Shown here in pieces: positions 41,179-50,949 of a stretch of DNA of 64,000 bases. The notes below the pieces were generated by a model. It was not told the DNA's origin. It made no database searches and worked only from the letters and a program-made list of their open reading frames with translations. This stretch comes from an uncultured Eubacteriales bacterium (GTDB lineage: Bacteria > Bacillota > Clostridia > Oscillospirales > Acutalibacteraceae). How positions within the stretch are numbered: the first letter of the stretch is position 1; each line of letters starts with the position of its first letter. A program made the position numbers and the translations under genes. The DNA is taken from the NCBI GenBank assembly GCA_934454655.1, contig CAKSFK010000007.1, forward strand, positions 7,553 to 71,552, written 5' to 3'.

Positions 41179-42223
41179 CAGATTCACCCTTTGAGATAAT
41201 ATAAATAAGCCTTACAATAAGCTGTTCAAGCGCCGCGCGCGGGTCTGTTCCGAAGGATTTAAGCGCGTTATCGCACTTTACCAGCGCGTCAAAGCTTAAA
41301 GAAAAACGTTTTTTGTCAAGCCTTGAAAGGTTTGCGGCAGCCCTTTCCAGTACAAATTCTCTGCCCTTATAGCCGAAAATTTCCGCGGCGTCCTTAAGGG
41401 TTTTGCCCGCGGCTTTGCACAGAAATACTCTGTACATATCAACATAAGCCGACGACACGGAGTAAAGCACGGTGATGGGCTCTATTTTCATAAAAAACAG
41501 GTCGTCAAGCAGTTTTAAGGCAGAGTCCGCGTTAAGGCTTAATATGCTTTTTGAAAGGTTGTAGACCGAGGCGTCAACCGTTTTTGCACAGACAAGCTCC
41601 GCCGTTTGCTTTGTTATAATTCCGCCGGGGTTGTAAAAACAAAGCTTTTCAAGCTCGCACACAAGCGTATTTATATCGTCGCCGACCGACTCGACAATGT
41701 ACCTTGCCGTAGCCGAATCCAGCCGACACCCGCGCTTTGCCGCCCCGTCGGAGAGCATTTTAATAAGCTCGGGTGTTTTGCGGTGGTTAATTTCCGCCGC
41801 AATACCGCCGCTTTTTTCCGCCGCGGCAACAAGCTTTTTAAATCTGGCGCTTTTCTTTGCGTCAAATTGTAAAGCGTCAAACCATATAATAAGCACGGCG
41901 GTGTCGTTGCTATCCTCCGCTAACAGGCACAGGCGGTCAAAATCCGATTTCGCGCAATGCTCAAAGTCGTAATCGCAAAGAATGTTACATTTTCTGTCTG
42001 CCATAACGGGCAGCTGAACGGCGGAGTCGTACACATCCTGCAAATCACAGTCGGAATTAAACCTTGAATAGTTGAAAAGATCGCTTTTATCGGCAACGGC
42101 GCCCGCAATTTTATCAACGTACATTTTTTTTAGGTATCCGTCGTCGCCGGTAATTATAAAGCAGGGAATATGAGCGCCGCTTTTAATAACTGCTTTCAGC
42201 CTATCTTCGTTAATCAGCGCCAT
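41165..42223 (-). CDS. holA: DNA polymerase III subunit delta
   Basis: A 352-residue HolA, the clamp-loader subunit that opens the beta clamp. The N-terminal domain opens IPCFIITGDDGYLKKMYVDK and the middle contains VLIIWFDALQFDAKKSARFK, with the C-terminal collar helices (FGTDPRAALEQLIVRLI). It starts with ATG 9 bases after GGAGGA, both inside the end of the comEC-like gene, with which it overlaps 10 bases. comEC followed by holA is a common Firmicutes order. Confidence 0.93.
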   Translation of the reverse strand: MALINEDRLKAVIKSGAHIPCFIITGDDGYLKKMYVDKIAGAVADKSDLFNYSRFNSDCDLQDVYDSAVQLPVMADRKCNILCDYDFEHCAKSDFDRLCLLAEDSNDTAVLIIWFDALQFDAKKSARFKKLVAAAEKSGGIAAEINHRKTPELIKMLSDGAAKRGCRLDSATARYIVESVGDDINTLVCELEKLCFYNPGGIITKQTAELVCAKTVDASVYNLSKSILSLNADSALKLLDDLFFMKIEPITVLYSVSSAYVDMYRVFLCKAAGKTLKDAAEIFGYKGREFVLERAAANLSRLDKKRFSLSFDALVKCDNALKSFGTDPRAALEQLIVRLIYIISKGESVDNT

Positions 42224-43725
42224 TTAAGCTTTCCTCCGCCCTCATGAATAATTTTTTCATCCATTTCCTTTAATCTTAACATATCTTTACTTTTTTTACA
42301 AGCAAATAAAAGAATAATAACGCCGCAAAGCAGAAAAAGCGACAAATAAAATGAAAATTTACCCACCGTGACCGTTGAAAACGGCATTGAACCGAAAAAT
42401 GTTATAACGCTGTTCATATATTTTGCAAGAATACCTGCCGCAAGGAAAAACGGATAAGCGGCAAAGGGAAGAAAGGCGTTTATAAACAGCGCGACGGCGG
42501 CGAGCGTCAGGGCGGATGTTGCCGCAAAGGATATAAGCAGGTTTGTTATAACCGAAACGGTTGAAATATATCCGTAAATGTAAATAACAACCGGCAGAGT
42601 AAACAGCATTGCCGAAAGCGTTACGGCTATTGCGGAAATTATCCGCTTGGCAAATCTTCCGGCAGGAGTCGCCGGTGTTTTTATTCTCAGGGAAACGGGA
42701 ACCGCAACGGTTATTATCCCGAGTGTTGAAAGCACGGACAGCTGAAACGAAATATTAAATACCGAAAACGGCTCGGCTGCCAGCATAATCGTAACTGCCG
42801 CTCCCAGCGAGTTTTCGGGCGTTGGGTCATCTTTAAAGCATAAGCTTAAAGCAAGAATTATGTAACAAAGACCTGCGCGAAGTACGGATTTTGTAAACCC
42901 GCACAGGGCTGACATAAATATTACCGTCAGAAAAATAACAAGCGCCTTTACAAAACGGTTGCGGGTAAATCTGTTTGTTATCAGTGTGACAAGGGTTACT
43001 ATTGTTGTTAAATGCAGACCGGAAACCACCATAATATGGCTTACACCCGCGGCTTTGATAAGGGAATAAAATTCATCGGTTATATAACCCGAATCTCCGT
43101 AGACCAATGCGATAAGGGTTGATGCTTCGCCGTAACCGACGTTCCCGAACAGTGAACGTCTAATAGATTTTCTCAGCCGTAAAACCGCGGCAAGCACCTT
43201 ATCGGGATTACCGCCGCTGCTAATATCACCCGTTATACTGCCGCTTAAATATACGCTGTCCGAATACCACGAAAGTTTATAATCGTCATTCATTGCTTTA
43301 AGCTTTACCGACGCATATATCCTGTCGCCGAGTTCGGGTACACTGCCGTTTCCGTATGCGGAGATGCGGGTCCCGTTTCGTATTCCTTCACAGTTATTCG
43401 CCTCAATAACCGCATGATAATAATCGCCGCGTTCTTTCGGTTCTTCGGTAACAATAAAACTGCCGCTCAACTCGCACCCGTCAAGCATATTCAGCTTATT
43501 AATTCTTGTGAGCGTCACCATAACCGAACAGCAAACCAGAACGGCTGCAAACATAACGGTAAGATATTTAACTTTTACACGGCGTGCGGCTGAAACAAAG
43601 AAGAGAAAGATTGCCGCAATGCCGAGGATAAACACGGTTATTCCCGAATAATAGCCTATAATGCAAATTACACAGCATATAAAACCCGCAAGCAGCATAG
43701 GCCGCATTTTAAAATAGTCCGTCAT
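42214..43725 (-). CDS. ComEC/Rec2-type DNA-uptake channel, without C-terminal nuclease domain
   Basis: A 503-residue membrane protein with the ComEC N-terminal OB-like region (DUF4131) and the competence domain marked by MVVSGLHLTTIVTLVTLITNRF and GFTKSVLRAGLCYI. It has about 10 membrane segments. Classical ComEC proteins are about 750 residues and end with a metallo-beta-lactamase-like domain thought to degrade the non-transported strand; here the protein ends soon after the last membrane segment and no such domain follows. So it is a short ComEC variant, with natural competence not implied. Order comEC-holA fits the family. Confidence 0.88.
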   Translation of the reverse strand: MTDYFKMRPMLLAGFICCVICIIGYYSGITVFILGIAAIFLFFVSAARRVKVKYLTVMFAAVLVCCSVMVTLTRINKLNMLDGCELSGSFIVTEEPKERGDYYHAVIEANNCEGIRNGTRISAYGNGSVPELGDRIYASVKLKAMNDDYKLSWYSDSVYLSGSITGDISSGGNPDKVLAAVLRLRKSIRRSLFGNVGYGEASTLIALVYGDSGYITDEFYSLIKAAGVSHIMVVSGLHLTTIVTLVTLITNRFTRNRFVKALVIFLTVIFMSALCGFTKSVLRAGLCYIILALSLCFKDDPTPENSLGAAVTIMLAAEPFSVFNISFQLSVLSTLGIITVAVPVSLRIKTPATPAGRFAKRIISAIAVTLSAMLFTLPVVIYIYGYISTVSVITNLLISFAATSALTLAAVALFINAFLPFAAYPFFLAAGILAKYMNSVITFFGSMPFSTVTVGKFSFYLSLFLLCGVIILLFACKKSKDMLRLKEMDEKIIHEGGGKLKWR

Positions 43726-43736
43726 TTCAAAAAAGC

Positions 43737-45707
43737 CTACTTTATCATTTCCTCAAACTGAGCCTCGTCAATAACCGTAACGCCGAGCTTTGCCGCCTTT
43801 TCAAGCTTGCTTCCGGCTTCCTCTCCCGCGAGAACATAGGCGGTTTTTTTGGAAACGGACGAGGAGGTTTTTCCGCCGAACGATTCAATAATCTCAGCCG
43901 CCTCGTTTCTTGTGTAGGTTGGCAGTGTGCCGGTAAGCACAAATGTCATTCCGGAAAAGCGGTTGTCCTTTAATTCTTTAAGGTATTGCATATTTACACC
44001 GCATTCCTTAAAGCGTTCGATCATTGCGTGGGTTTCGGGCAGGGAAAAGAATTCGTAAGCCGAACGCGCGAGTATTTCACCGAAGCCGTCAATACTTTCA
44101 AGCTTGTCCGCGTCAGCCGACATAACGGCGTCAATATTGCCGAAATGCTCTGCCAAAAGCGCCGCCGCCTTACTGCCTATGTGGCGTATTCCCAGAGCAT
44201 ATATAAGCCTTGAAACATCGTTGCCTTTGGATTTTTCTATTGCGGCTTTAAGGTTTTCAACGGTTTTTTCTCCCGTTCGTTCAAGTTCTAAAACGCGGTC
44301 GTAGTCAAGGCGATATATATCGTCGATATTCTCAATAAGGCCGTTGTTTAAAAGCTGTTCAAGAACCGCGGGACCCAGCCCCTCAATATCCATAGCGTCA
44401 CGCGAAGTAAAGTGTATAAGGTGGCGCAGTATCTGAGCGGGACAGTCCGCATTGGTGCAGCGAAGCACCGCTTCGCCCTCTTCTCTTGTAACGGGCGAGC
44501 CGCACGAAGGGCAGAACTTCGGCATTTCATACGGTACTGCGTCCTTCGGGTGGGATTTTACCGAAAGCACTTCGGGAATAATATCTCCCGCCTTGCGTAC
44601 AATTACCGTATCTCCCAGTCTTATGCCTTTTTGCAGAATAAAATCCTCGTTGTGAAGCGTTGCGCGGCTTACCGTTGTGCCGGCAAGCGTTATCGGGTCA
44701 AAAACCGCTGTAGGGGTGAGAGCACCCGTTCTTCCTACGTTTATTTCAATGCTTTTAAGCACCGTTTCTTTTTCCTCGGGCGGAAATTTAAAGGCAACCG
44801 CCCATTTGGGGTATTTAGACGTACTTCCCAGTTCCTCACGGTAGGAAAGGCTGTCAACCTTAATTACCGCGCCGTCAATGTCATACGGCAGCGAGCCGCG
44901 CGAAGCGCCTATGCGCTCAACCTCGGCAACGGCGCTGTCGGTATCGGTGCATTTTTTATATGTCGGCAGGGTGTGAAAACCGAGGGATTTAATAAAATCC
45001 AGAGTTTCTATGTGCGATGTAAACTCTCTGCCGGTAATGCGCTGAATGTTAAACACAAAAATATCAAGTTCGCGTTCTGCGGTGATTTTCGGATTCTTCT
45101 GCCTTAAAGAGCCCGCCGCCGCGTTGCGCGGATTCTTTGCCGCCGCCTCGCCTGAGTTTTCCTGCTTTTTCACAAGTCTTTCAAAGCTTTCGCGCGGCAT
45201 ATAGACCTCGCCTCTTACCTCTAACTCTCCGTCAAATCTTATGGCTTTGGGTATCGATTTTATTTGCAGCAGGTTTGCGGTTACATCCTCTCCGGTAACA
45301 CCGTCGCCCCGCGTTGAACCGCGGAAGAACAGCCCGTCTTTATATTCAAGCGATACCGAAAGGCCGTCAATTTTAGGCTCAACCGAAAGCGCTGTGTGCG
45401 ACAGGTCGATTTTATCGCAAAACTGCCTTAACTCATCGGTGCTGAAAACATCCTGCAGGCTCTCCATTTTTATCGCGTGCGTAACGGGAGAAAAAAGCTT
45501 GAGCGCCGCCCCGCCGACAGTCGCGGTAGGGGAGTCCTCGCGTTTGAACTGCGGGAATTCGTTTTCAAGCGTTTCCAGCTCTCGCATCATAGCGTCGTAC
45601 TGATAGTCCTCAATTTCAGGCGCGTCGTCGATATAGTACTTTTTGTTGTGGTACTTAAGCGACTCGCTTAATTCTTTAATTTTCTCTTCGGCGGTTTTAA
45701 TGTCCAT
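43737..45707 (-). CDS. ligA: NAD-dependent DNA ligase
   Basis: A 656-residue LigA that seals nicks in replication and repair. Visible in order: Ia domain with YDAMMRELETLE, the adenylation lysine in SVEPKIDGLSVSLEY, RGSTRGDGVTGEDVT, the oligonucleotide-binding domain, a four-cysteine zinc finger (CPSCGSPV and CTNADCPAQ), helix-hairpin-helix motifs (DIEGLGPAVLEQL, LGIRHIGSKAAALL), and a C-terminal BRCT domain (FSGMTFVLTGTLPTYTR). Complete and of normal length. The start at 45707 has AGGTG 6 bases upstream. Confidence 0.97.
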   Translation of the reverse strand: MDIKTAEEKIKELSESLKYHNKKYYIDDAPEIEDYQYDAMMRELETLENEFPQFKREDSPTATVGGAALKLFSPVTHAIKMESLQDVFSTDELRQFCDKIDLSHTALSVEPKIDGLSVSLEYKDGLFFRGSTRGDGVTGEDVTANLLQIKSIPKAIRFDGELEVRGEVYMPRESFERLVKKQENSGEAAAKNPRNAAAGSLRQKNPKITAERELDIFVFNIQRITGREFTSHIETLDFIKSLGFHTLPTYKKCTDTDSAVAEVERIGASRGSLPYDIDGAVIKVDSLSYREELGSTSKYPKWAVAFKFPPEEKETVLKSIEINVGRTGALTPTAVFDPITLAGTTVSRATLHNEDFILQKGIRLGDTVIVRKAGDIIPEVLSVKSHPKDAVPYEMPKFCPSCGSPVTREEGEAVLRCTNADCPAQILRHLIHFTSRDAMDIEGLGPAVLEQLLNNGLIENIDDIYRLDYDRVLELERTGEKTVENLKAAIEKSKGNDVSRLIYALGIRHIGSKAAALLAEHFGNIDAVMSADADKLESIDGFGEILARSAYEFFSLPETHAMIERFKECGVNMQYLKELKDNRFSGMTFVLTGTLPTYTRNEAAEIIESFGGKTSSSVSKKTAYVLAGEEAGSKLEKAAKLGVTVIDEAQFEEMIK

Positions 45708-45750
45708 TTTTACACCTGAATTTCCGATTGATTTTTTCTGCGGTCTGCGG

Positions 45751-46440
45751 TTATTCCGCGGGAACGGCGCCGTAATCGTTTATCAGTCCCGCGGTTTCGT
45801 CCCCCGCGTTTTCAATTACCTGAGTAAACGCCTCGGGCGTTTTGCCCACTATTACCGTCTGCGCCGCAATTACGGAGGTTGAAACCTTTATCGGCTTTTT
45901 ATACCACGCGGCAACAAAGCTGCCGCCGATGTCAACATCTATCATAACAAGGTGAAGCACCTGGTTAATGCCCGCAGACTTAAACTCGTGCGAAAAATCC
46001 GTCACGGCGGTTGCGGTAAGCTGCATTTTAAAGTGAACCTTGGGACCTACGGCATTTGTGTATGAATTTGAAAAAAATGTCCCGAGCGGTATATACAGGT
46101 CATAGTATTCTCTGCTGTCGATAATATCCGAAAGCCTTAGGGATATAAGACTTTTAAGGGAGTTTATCTTGGCAATATCGGTTTCCGCACTTGTAACGTT
46201 CCCGTCGCTGTCGCGCGACAGTGTTATTATATCCGAATATGTCACGTTTTCCTCGTTTAAAATCTGAAGCACCGCCTCGTTTGCGGCGTTTATAAGCTTT
46301 GTTTCGGCAACGCTTACGGCGTACGATATAACTATCGGGCGCATCTTAAAAAACGATAACGCAAATACGGCGGCTATTGCCGATAATATTGCAATAAAAC
46401 GCAGAAATACCGTATTATCCCTGTATTTTCTTTTTTTCAT
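45751..46440 (-). CDS. yunB: Sporulation protein YunB
   Basis: A 229-residue protein with an N-terminal membrane anchor (FLRFIAILSAIAAVFALSFF), then an extracytoplasmic domain with RPIVISYAVSVAETKLIN, IPLGTFFSNSYTNAVGPKVHF and TDFSHEFKSAGINQVLH, all matching YunB. In B. subtilis yunB is expressed in the mother cell under sigmaE and is needed for normal sporulation. The start at 46440 (MKKRKYRDN) is behind AAAGGG; a longer frame exists up to 46467. Here it lies between ligA and a dehydratase-like gene. Confidence 0.88.
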   Translation of the reverse strand: MKKRKYRDNTVFLRFIAILSAIAAVFALSFFKMRPIVISYAVSVAETKLINAANEAVLQILNEENVTYSDIITLSRDSDGNVTSAETDIAKINSLKSLISLRLSDIIDSREYYDLYIPLGTFFSNSYTNAVGPKVHFKMQLTATAVTDFSHEFKSAGINQVLHLVMIDVDIGGSFVAAWYKKPIKVSTSVIAAQTVIVGKTPEAFTQVIENAGDETAGLINDYGAVPAE

Positions 46441-46503
46441 AACCCTCACGCCCTTTTTCTCTAACATTTTACGGAGTAAACGGGCGTTTTGCCAACAAAA
46501 AAT

Positions 46504-47823
46504 TTATTTGTGCGTTAATACCGCGCTTTCGGCGGAATTTTCACCGTTTAGGGTTATACTGTTTTCTCTGTTTTTATCCTCAAGCTCTGCCCTTGCGTTT
46601 GCAAGCATAAGTTTTATGCGGTTTTCCTGATTGACCTTTGAAGCGCCCGAGTCATAGTCAATGGCAACAATGTTCATATCGGGATTTTTTTCTTTAAGCG
46701 GTTTCATCATACCCTTGCCGCATATATGGTTCGGCAGGCACCCGAACGGCTGGGTGCAGACAATGTTATGCACGCCCTCATCGTTCAGTTCAAGCATTTC
46801 GGCAGGCAACAGCCAACCCTCGCCCATTTTTGTGCCGAAGCCCATAAAATCCCGTATTAAGTCCATTGTGTGAGCAATTGGCGTGGGCGGTGTGAAGTTG
46901 CTGTTGTTTTTTATAATTTCAATTATCTCGTTTTGCTGCTTTTTAAGGTAACTAAACACAAAGCTTAACAGCGGTTTCCGCGCCTTGTGCAAGCCGTAAA
47001 GCTCAATATCGGAAAGATTGGAAACTATGCAGTACATAAAGAAGTCAAGGAGTCCCGGCACTACAACCTCGGCACCCTCGTCAATTAAAAACTGCTCGAG
47101 ATTATTGTTGCCCAGCGGCGAATATTTAACGTATATCTCACCGACAACACCGACCTTGACCTTTTCCGTTTTTTCCATGGGAATTTCCGCAAAGCGCGAA
47201 AGTATCATTTTGCAGTTTTCCTTAACCTTTTTAAAGGAGACACCCTCCGTTTGCATTTTGTCCGCAAGCAGTGCCGTTAATTCATCGGCAAGCTGTTCTG
47301 TCCGCCCTTTGTTCTTTTCGTACGGCTTGCATTGGTTCACAAGGCTTAAAAGCAGATCGCCGTAAATTATTCCGTAAAAAAGCCTGTGAATCATAGACAC
47401 GGTAGGCTTGAATCCGGGGTGATTTTCGAGCCCGGACAAATTGAGCGATATTACCGGTATGTATCCGTACCCCGCGCGTTCAAGCGCTTTTCTGAGCAGA
47501 AATATGTAGTTCGAGGCGCGGCATCCGCCGCCCGTCTGAAACAGTATGAGCGCGGTTTTTTGCGGGTCGTATTTGCCGGAGTTAAGCGCGTCGATAAACT
47601 GACCGATAACAAGTATAGCGGGGTAGCATGTGTCGTTGTGAACATATTTTAAACCTGTTTCGATTATTCTGTGACCCGAGGTTTCAAGCAGTTCCATTTT
47701 GTACCCGTAGCTTTCAAAAATCTTTAAGAATATTTTGAAGTGGCGGGGGAGCATATTCGGCACAAGAATGGTGTATTCCTTACGCATTTCTTCCGTAAAG
47801 GGTATGTACTTACGTTCTTCCAT
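46504..47823 (-). CDS. 2-hydroxyacyl-CoA dehydratase-like (HgdB/DUF2229-family) protein
   Basis: A 439-residue protein of the 2-hydroxyglutaryl-CoA dehydratase D-component group. It has the lines ETGLKYVHNDTCYPAILVIGQFIDAL and FQTGGGCRASNYIFLL, and a late NIVCTQPFGCLPNHICGKGM, with cysteines positioned as Fe-S ligands. It is the partner of the ATPase gene directly upstream, overlapping it by 14 bases. In many gut Clostridia both parts form one protein of about 1400 residues; here they are separate. The substrate is unknown; no CoA-transferase or acyl-CoA dehydrogenase gene is close by. Confidence 0.82.
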   Translation of the reverse strand: MEERKYIPFTEEMRKEYTILVPNMLPRHFKIFLKIFESYGYKMELLETSGHRIIETGLKYVHNDTCYPAILVIGQFIDALNSGKYDPQKTALILFQTGGGCRASNYIFLLRKALERAGYGYIPVISLNLSGLENHPGFKPTVSMIHRLFYGIIYGDLLLSLVNQCKPYEKNKGRTEQLADELTALLADKMQTEGVSFKKVKENCKMILSRFAEIPMEKTEKVKVGVVGEIYVKYSPLGNNNLEQFLIDEGAEVVVPGLLDFFMYCIVSNLSDIELYGLHKARKPLLSFVFSYLKKQQNEIIEIIKNNSNFTPPTPIAHTMDLIRDFMGFGTKMGEGWLLPAEMLELNDEGVHNIVCTQPFGCLPNHICGKGMMKPLKEKNPDMNIVAIDYDSGASKVNQENRIKLMLANARAELEDKNRENSITLNGENSAESAVLTHK

Positions 47824-50767
47824 TTTTCTCGCTCCTTTCGTTAAGCGCGCCTATGAGCGAACGCAGTCTTATTTTAACAGCGCCGAGGTTTGTAATTTCG
47901 TCAATTTTAATTTGGGTGTAGAACTTGCCGCGGCTTTCAAGTATCTCACGCACCTCGTCGGTTGTTATGGCGTCCACACCGCACCCGAAGGATACCAGCT
48001 GCACAAGCTCCGTATCCTTATGCTCTGCGGCGTAGCGTGCGGCACGGTAAAGCCTTGCGTGATAAGTCCACTGGTTTAAAACCTTAACCGTGAGCGGCTC
48101 GGCAAGCGCAAAAACGCTGTCCTCACTCACCACGGCAAACCCCAGCGAGTTTGCAAGCTTATCAATGCCGTGACCTATTTCGGCGTCAATGTGGTAGGGT
48201 CTGCCGGCTAATATCATAATCCGTTTGTTGTTTTCCCGCGCAAACTCGAGCGCGCGCCTGCCCTCGGCTTTCACGGCGTTCATATATTCGCCGTATTTTT
48301 TCAATCCGTAATTAACGGCGGAACGAACCTCGGATTTTTTAATTCCGTCATAGCGGCGGCTTAAGTAATCAAACAGCTCGTTTGCAAGTTCCTTCTTGCT
48401 GTTTATGTTAAGGTAAGGATACAAAAATTTAACGTTCCTAAGTTCCTCAACGTTGCCGTTCAACAGCTCGGAATAGTAAGCCACAACCGGGCAATTGTAA
48501 TGATTGTCGGTCATTTTTTCATCCATATTGTAGGTAAGGCAGGGGTAAAAAATTGCGTCAACACCGCTTGATATCAGCGTTTCAATATGCCCGTGCATTA
48601 TTTTTGCGGGGTAGCACGCCGTGTCGGACGGGATTGAAAACTGTCCCTTTTCATATATCCTGCGTGTGGACATAGGGGATACCTTAACTTCAAAACCCAG
48701 TTTTGTGAATAATGCGTGCCAAAGCGGCAAAAGTTCGTACATTCCAAGCGCCAAAGGCATACCCACCGTGCCGCGCGAACCCTTTTCGGATTTAAGCGAG
48801 GTAAGATAATTGCGCTTGAATTCGTAGAGGTTGGGCAGCTGCTCGCCCGCGGCCGATTTGCCCAGACCCTTTTCGCACTGGTTGCCGGAGATGAATTTTT
48901 TGCCGTCGCCGAATGAATTAACGGTCAGTCTGCAATGATTGGTGCAGCCCTGACATATCGCAGACTTTGCCGTGTGTGTAAAGGCTTTTAAGGCTTCACG
49001 GGAAATAATGCCCGATTTTTGAAGTTTTTTTGAGTAAAGCGCCGCGCCGTACGCGCCCATAAGCCCCGCTATGGACGGGCGAATTGCGTTGTGACCGATT
49101 TCGCGTTCAAAGGCGCGCAGTACCGCGTCGTTGTAAAATGTTCCGCCCTGAACAACGATTTTTTCGCCGAGCTCCGCCGCGGACGAGGCTCTTATAACCT
49201 TATAAAGCGCATTTTTAACGACGCTTATCGAAAGACCCGCGGAAATATCCTCAACCGTAGCGCCGTCCTTTTGGGACTGCTTGACCGAGGAGTTCATAAA
49301 CACCGTACAGCGGCTGCCGAGATCGACAGGCGCCGTGCCTTCTAAGCCTTTTGCGGCAAAGTCGGCTATTGAATATCCCATTGCCTTTGCAAAGGTTTCA
49401 AGAAACGAGCCGCAGCCCGAGGAGCAAGCCTCATTAAGCATTATGCTGTCTATCGCGCCGTTTCGTATTTTAAAGCACTTAATATCCTGACCGCCTATGT
49501 CTAGAATAAAGCCGACGTCCGGCTCAAAATATTTTGCCGCGGTGTAATGCGCTATTGTTTCAACAAGACCTAAATCAACCGAGAAGGCGTGCTTTATAAG
49601 TTCCTCGCCGTAGCCCGTAACCGCTGAACCCGCAATTGTAATTCTGCCGCCGCATTTTTCGTAAATTTCTGTTAACTGCTCGCGCACAATTTCAACCGGA
49701 TTTCCGCCGTTTGAGGAGTAGTATGAATAAAGAATTTCGTTATTGTCATTCAGCAGGCACAGCTTTGTTGTGGTAGAACCGCAGTCAATTCCGAGATATG
49801 CTTTGCCGCTGTATTCGGCTATATCCGCATTCTTTACCGTGGCTTTGCCGTGCCTTGTTTTAAACTCATCATATTCCTCTTTGTTTGCAAAAAGCGGCTT
49901 GAGCCTTCCTTTTCCTGAGGATACGCCCGCCGCGTTTTCAACAAGGCTTAAAAGCGCGTCGGCGGTAAAGACGGGCTGTTGCTGTTCGGCATAGTACGAA
50001 GCGCCCAGAGCCACCGCAAAGCGCGCGTATTCGGGGAAAACGGCATGTTCGTCGTCAAGCTTGAGCGTTTCTTTGAATCTCAGCCTCAGCCCGTGGCAGT
50101 AATAAAGGGGGCCTCCCAAAAAAAGCACCTTTCCGTCAATCTTCCTGCCCTGTGCCAGACCCGCAACAGTCTGGTTGACAACCGCCTGATAAATGCTTGC
50201 CGCAACGTCCTCCTTGCGCGCGCCCTGGTTTAAGAGCGGCTGAATGTCGGTTTTGGCAAAAACGCCGCACCGCGAGGCAATAGGGTAGAGCCTGCCGGCA
50301 TTAAGGCTTAATTTGTCAAGCTCATCAACCGTGACGTTAAGCAGTGTTGCCATCTGGTCAATAAAAGCGCCCGTGCCGCCCGCACAGCTGCCGTTCATTC
50401 GCTCGTCAATGCCGCCTTTAAAGAATATTATCTTTGCGTCCTCTCCGCCGAGCTCAATAACGCAGGACGTATCGGGCTCGCGCAGTTTTACAACCTGCGC
50501 CGTGGCAAAAACTTCCTGCACAAACGGTATATGCGCCGCCTCCGCAAGGCCAAGTCCCGCAGAGCCCGAAATTGAAGCTTTTATTTCACTGTCGCCCGTA
50601 ATGTCCTTAACAAGGCGCAGGAGCTCGGCGGTCTTTTCCCTTACCATGGAAAAATGGCGTTCGTAACGTTCAAGCACCGTGTCATTACCGCGGCGAAGCA
50701 CGATTTTTGCGGTGGTTGAGCCTATGTCTATTCCAAGCGAATATTCCGCGCGGAAATTATCTGTCAT
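47810..50767 (-). CDS. 2-hydroxyacyl-CoA dehydratase activase-like protein with two ASKHA ATPase domains
   Basis: A 985-residue protein with two BadF/BadG-type ATPase domains, starting YSLGIDIGSTTAKIVL (residue 9 on) and YLGIDCGSTTTKLCLL (about residue 320). Each has the cysteine loop that in HgdC holds a [4Fe-4S] cluster across a dimer (MNGSCAGGTGAFIDQMA and NEACSSGCGSFLETFAKAMG). A third block (ICQGCTNHCRLTVN) begins a DUF2229 region that runs to the C-terminus and resembles the dehydratase partner. Such ATPases inject low-potential electrons into the dehydratase at the cost of ATP. Start has AAGGAG 10 bases upstream. Confidence 0.85.
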   Translation of the reverse strand: MTDNFRAEYSLGIDIGSTTAKIVLRRGNDTVLERYERHFSMVREKTAELLRLVKDITGDSEIKASISGSAGLGLAEAAHIPFVQEVFATAQVVKLREPDTSCVIELGGEDAKIIFFKGGIDERMNGSCAGGTGAFIDQMATLLNVTVDELDKLSLNAGRLYPIASRCGVFAKTDIQPLLNQGARKEDVAASIYQAVVNQTVAGLAQGRKIDGKVLFLGGPLYYCHGLRLRFKETLKLDDEHAVFPEYARFAVALGASYYAEQQQPVFTADALLSLVENAAGVSSGKGRLKPLFANKEEYDEFKTRHGKATVKNADIAEYSGKAYLGIDCGSTTTKLCLLNDNNEILYSYYSSNGGNPVEIVREQLTEIYEKCGGRITIAGSAVTGYGEELIKHAFSVDLGLVETIAHYTAAKYFEPDVGFILDIGGQDIKCFKIRNGAIDSIMLNEACSSGCGSFLETFAKAMGYSIADFAAKGLEGTAPVDLGSRCTVFMNSSVKQSQKDGATVEDISAGLSISVVKNALYKVIRASSAAELGEKIVVQGGTFYNDAVLRAFEREIGHNAIRPSIAGLMGAYGAALYSKKLQKSGIISREALKAFTHTAKSAICQGCTNHCRLTVNSFGDGKKFISGNQCEKGLGKSAAGEQLPNLYEFKRNYLTSLKSEKGSRGTVGMPLALGMYELLPLWHALFTKLGFEVKVSPMSTRRIYEKGQFSIPSDTACYPAKIMHGHIETLISSGVDAIFYPCLTYNMDEKMTDNHYNCPVVAYYSELLNGNVEELRNVKFLYPYLNINSKKELANELFDYLSRRYDGIKKSEVRSAVNYGLKKYGEYMNAVKAEGRRALEFARENNKRIMILAGRPYHIDAEIGHGIDKLANSLGFAVVSEDSVFALAEPLTVKVLNQWTYHARLYRAARYAAEHKDTELVQLVSFGCGVDAITTDEVREILESRGKFYTQIKIDEITNLGAVKIRLRSLIGALNERSEKNGRT

Positions 50768-50875
50768 GGCGTAATGCTCCTTAATGGATATTTCATTATA
50801 TTATACAATATTTTTGTCGAAAAAACAATTATAAAATTGCAAATTCATTTTAAATTGTTATCAATTTTACGGCGC

Positions 50876-50929
50876 AAAAAATACCGACGGCGGCAAGAGG
50901 GAGGAGTGTATCCCTCTTGCCGCCGTCGG
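50876..50929 (-). terminator. Terminator of the rhamnose genes
   Basis: Perfect 19-bp arms, starting CCGACGGCGGCAAG (50884-50902) and its inverse (50911-50929), with an eight-base loop. On the minus strand the hairpin is followed by TATTTTTTG, so it terminates transcription coming from rhaD. Confidence 0.88.
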
Positions 50930-50949
50930 GTTTAATAAATATCGGTTTC

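Noticed and set aside
44412..45107. A 231-codon frame on the plus strand inside ligA
   Set aside because: It is the antisense shadow of a complete, motif-rich DNA ligase gene; its composition is that of reverse-frame translation.
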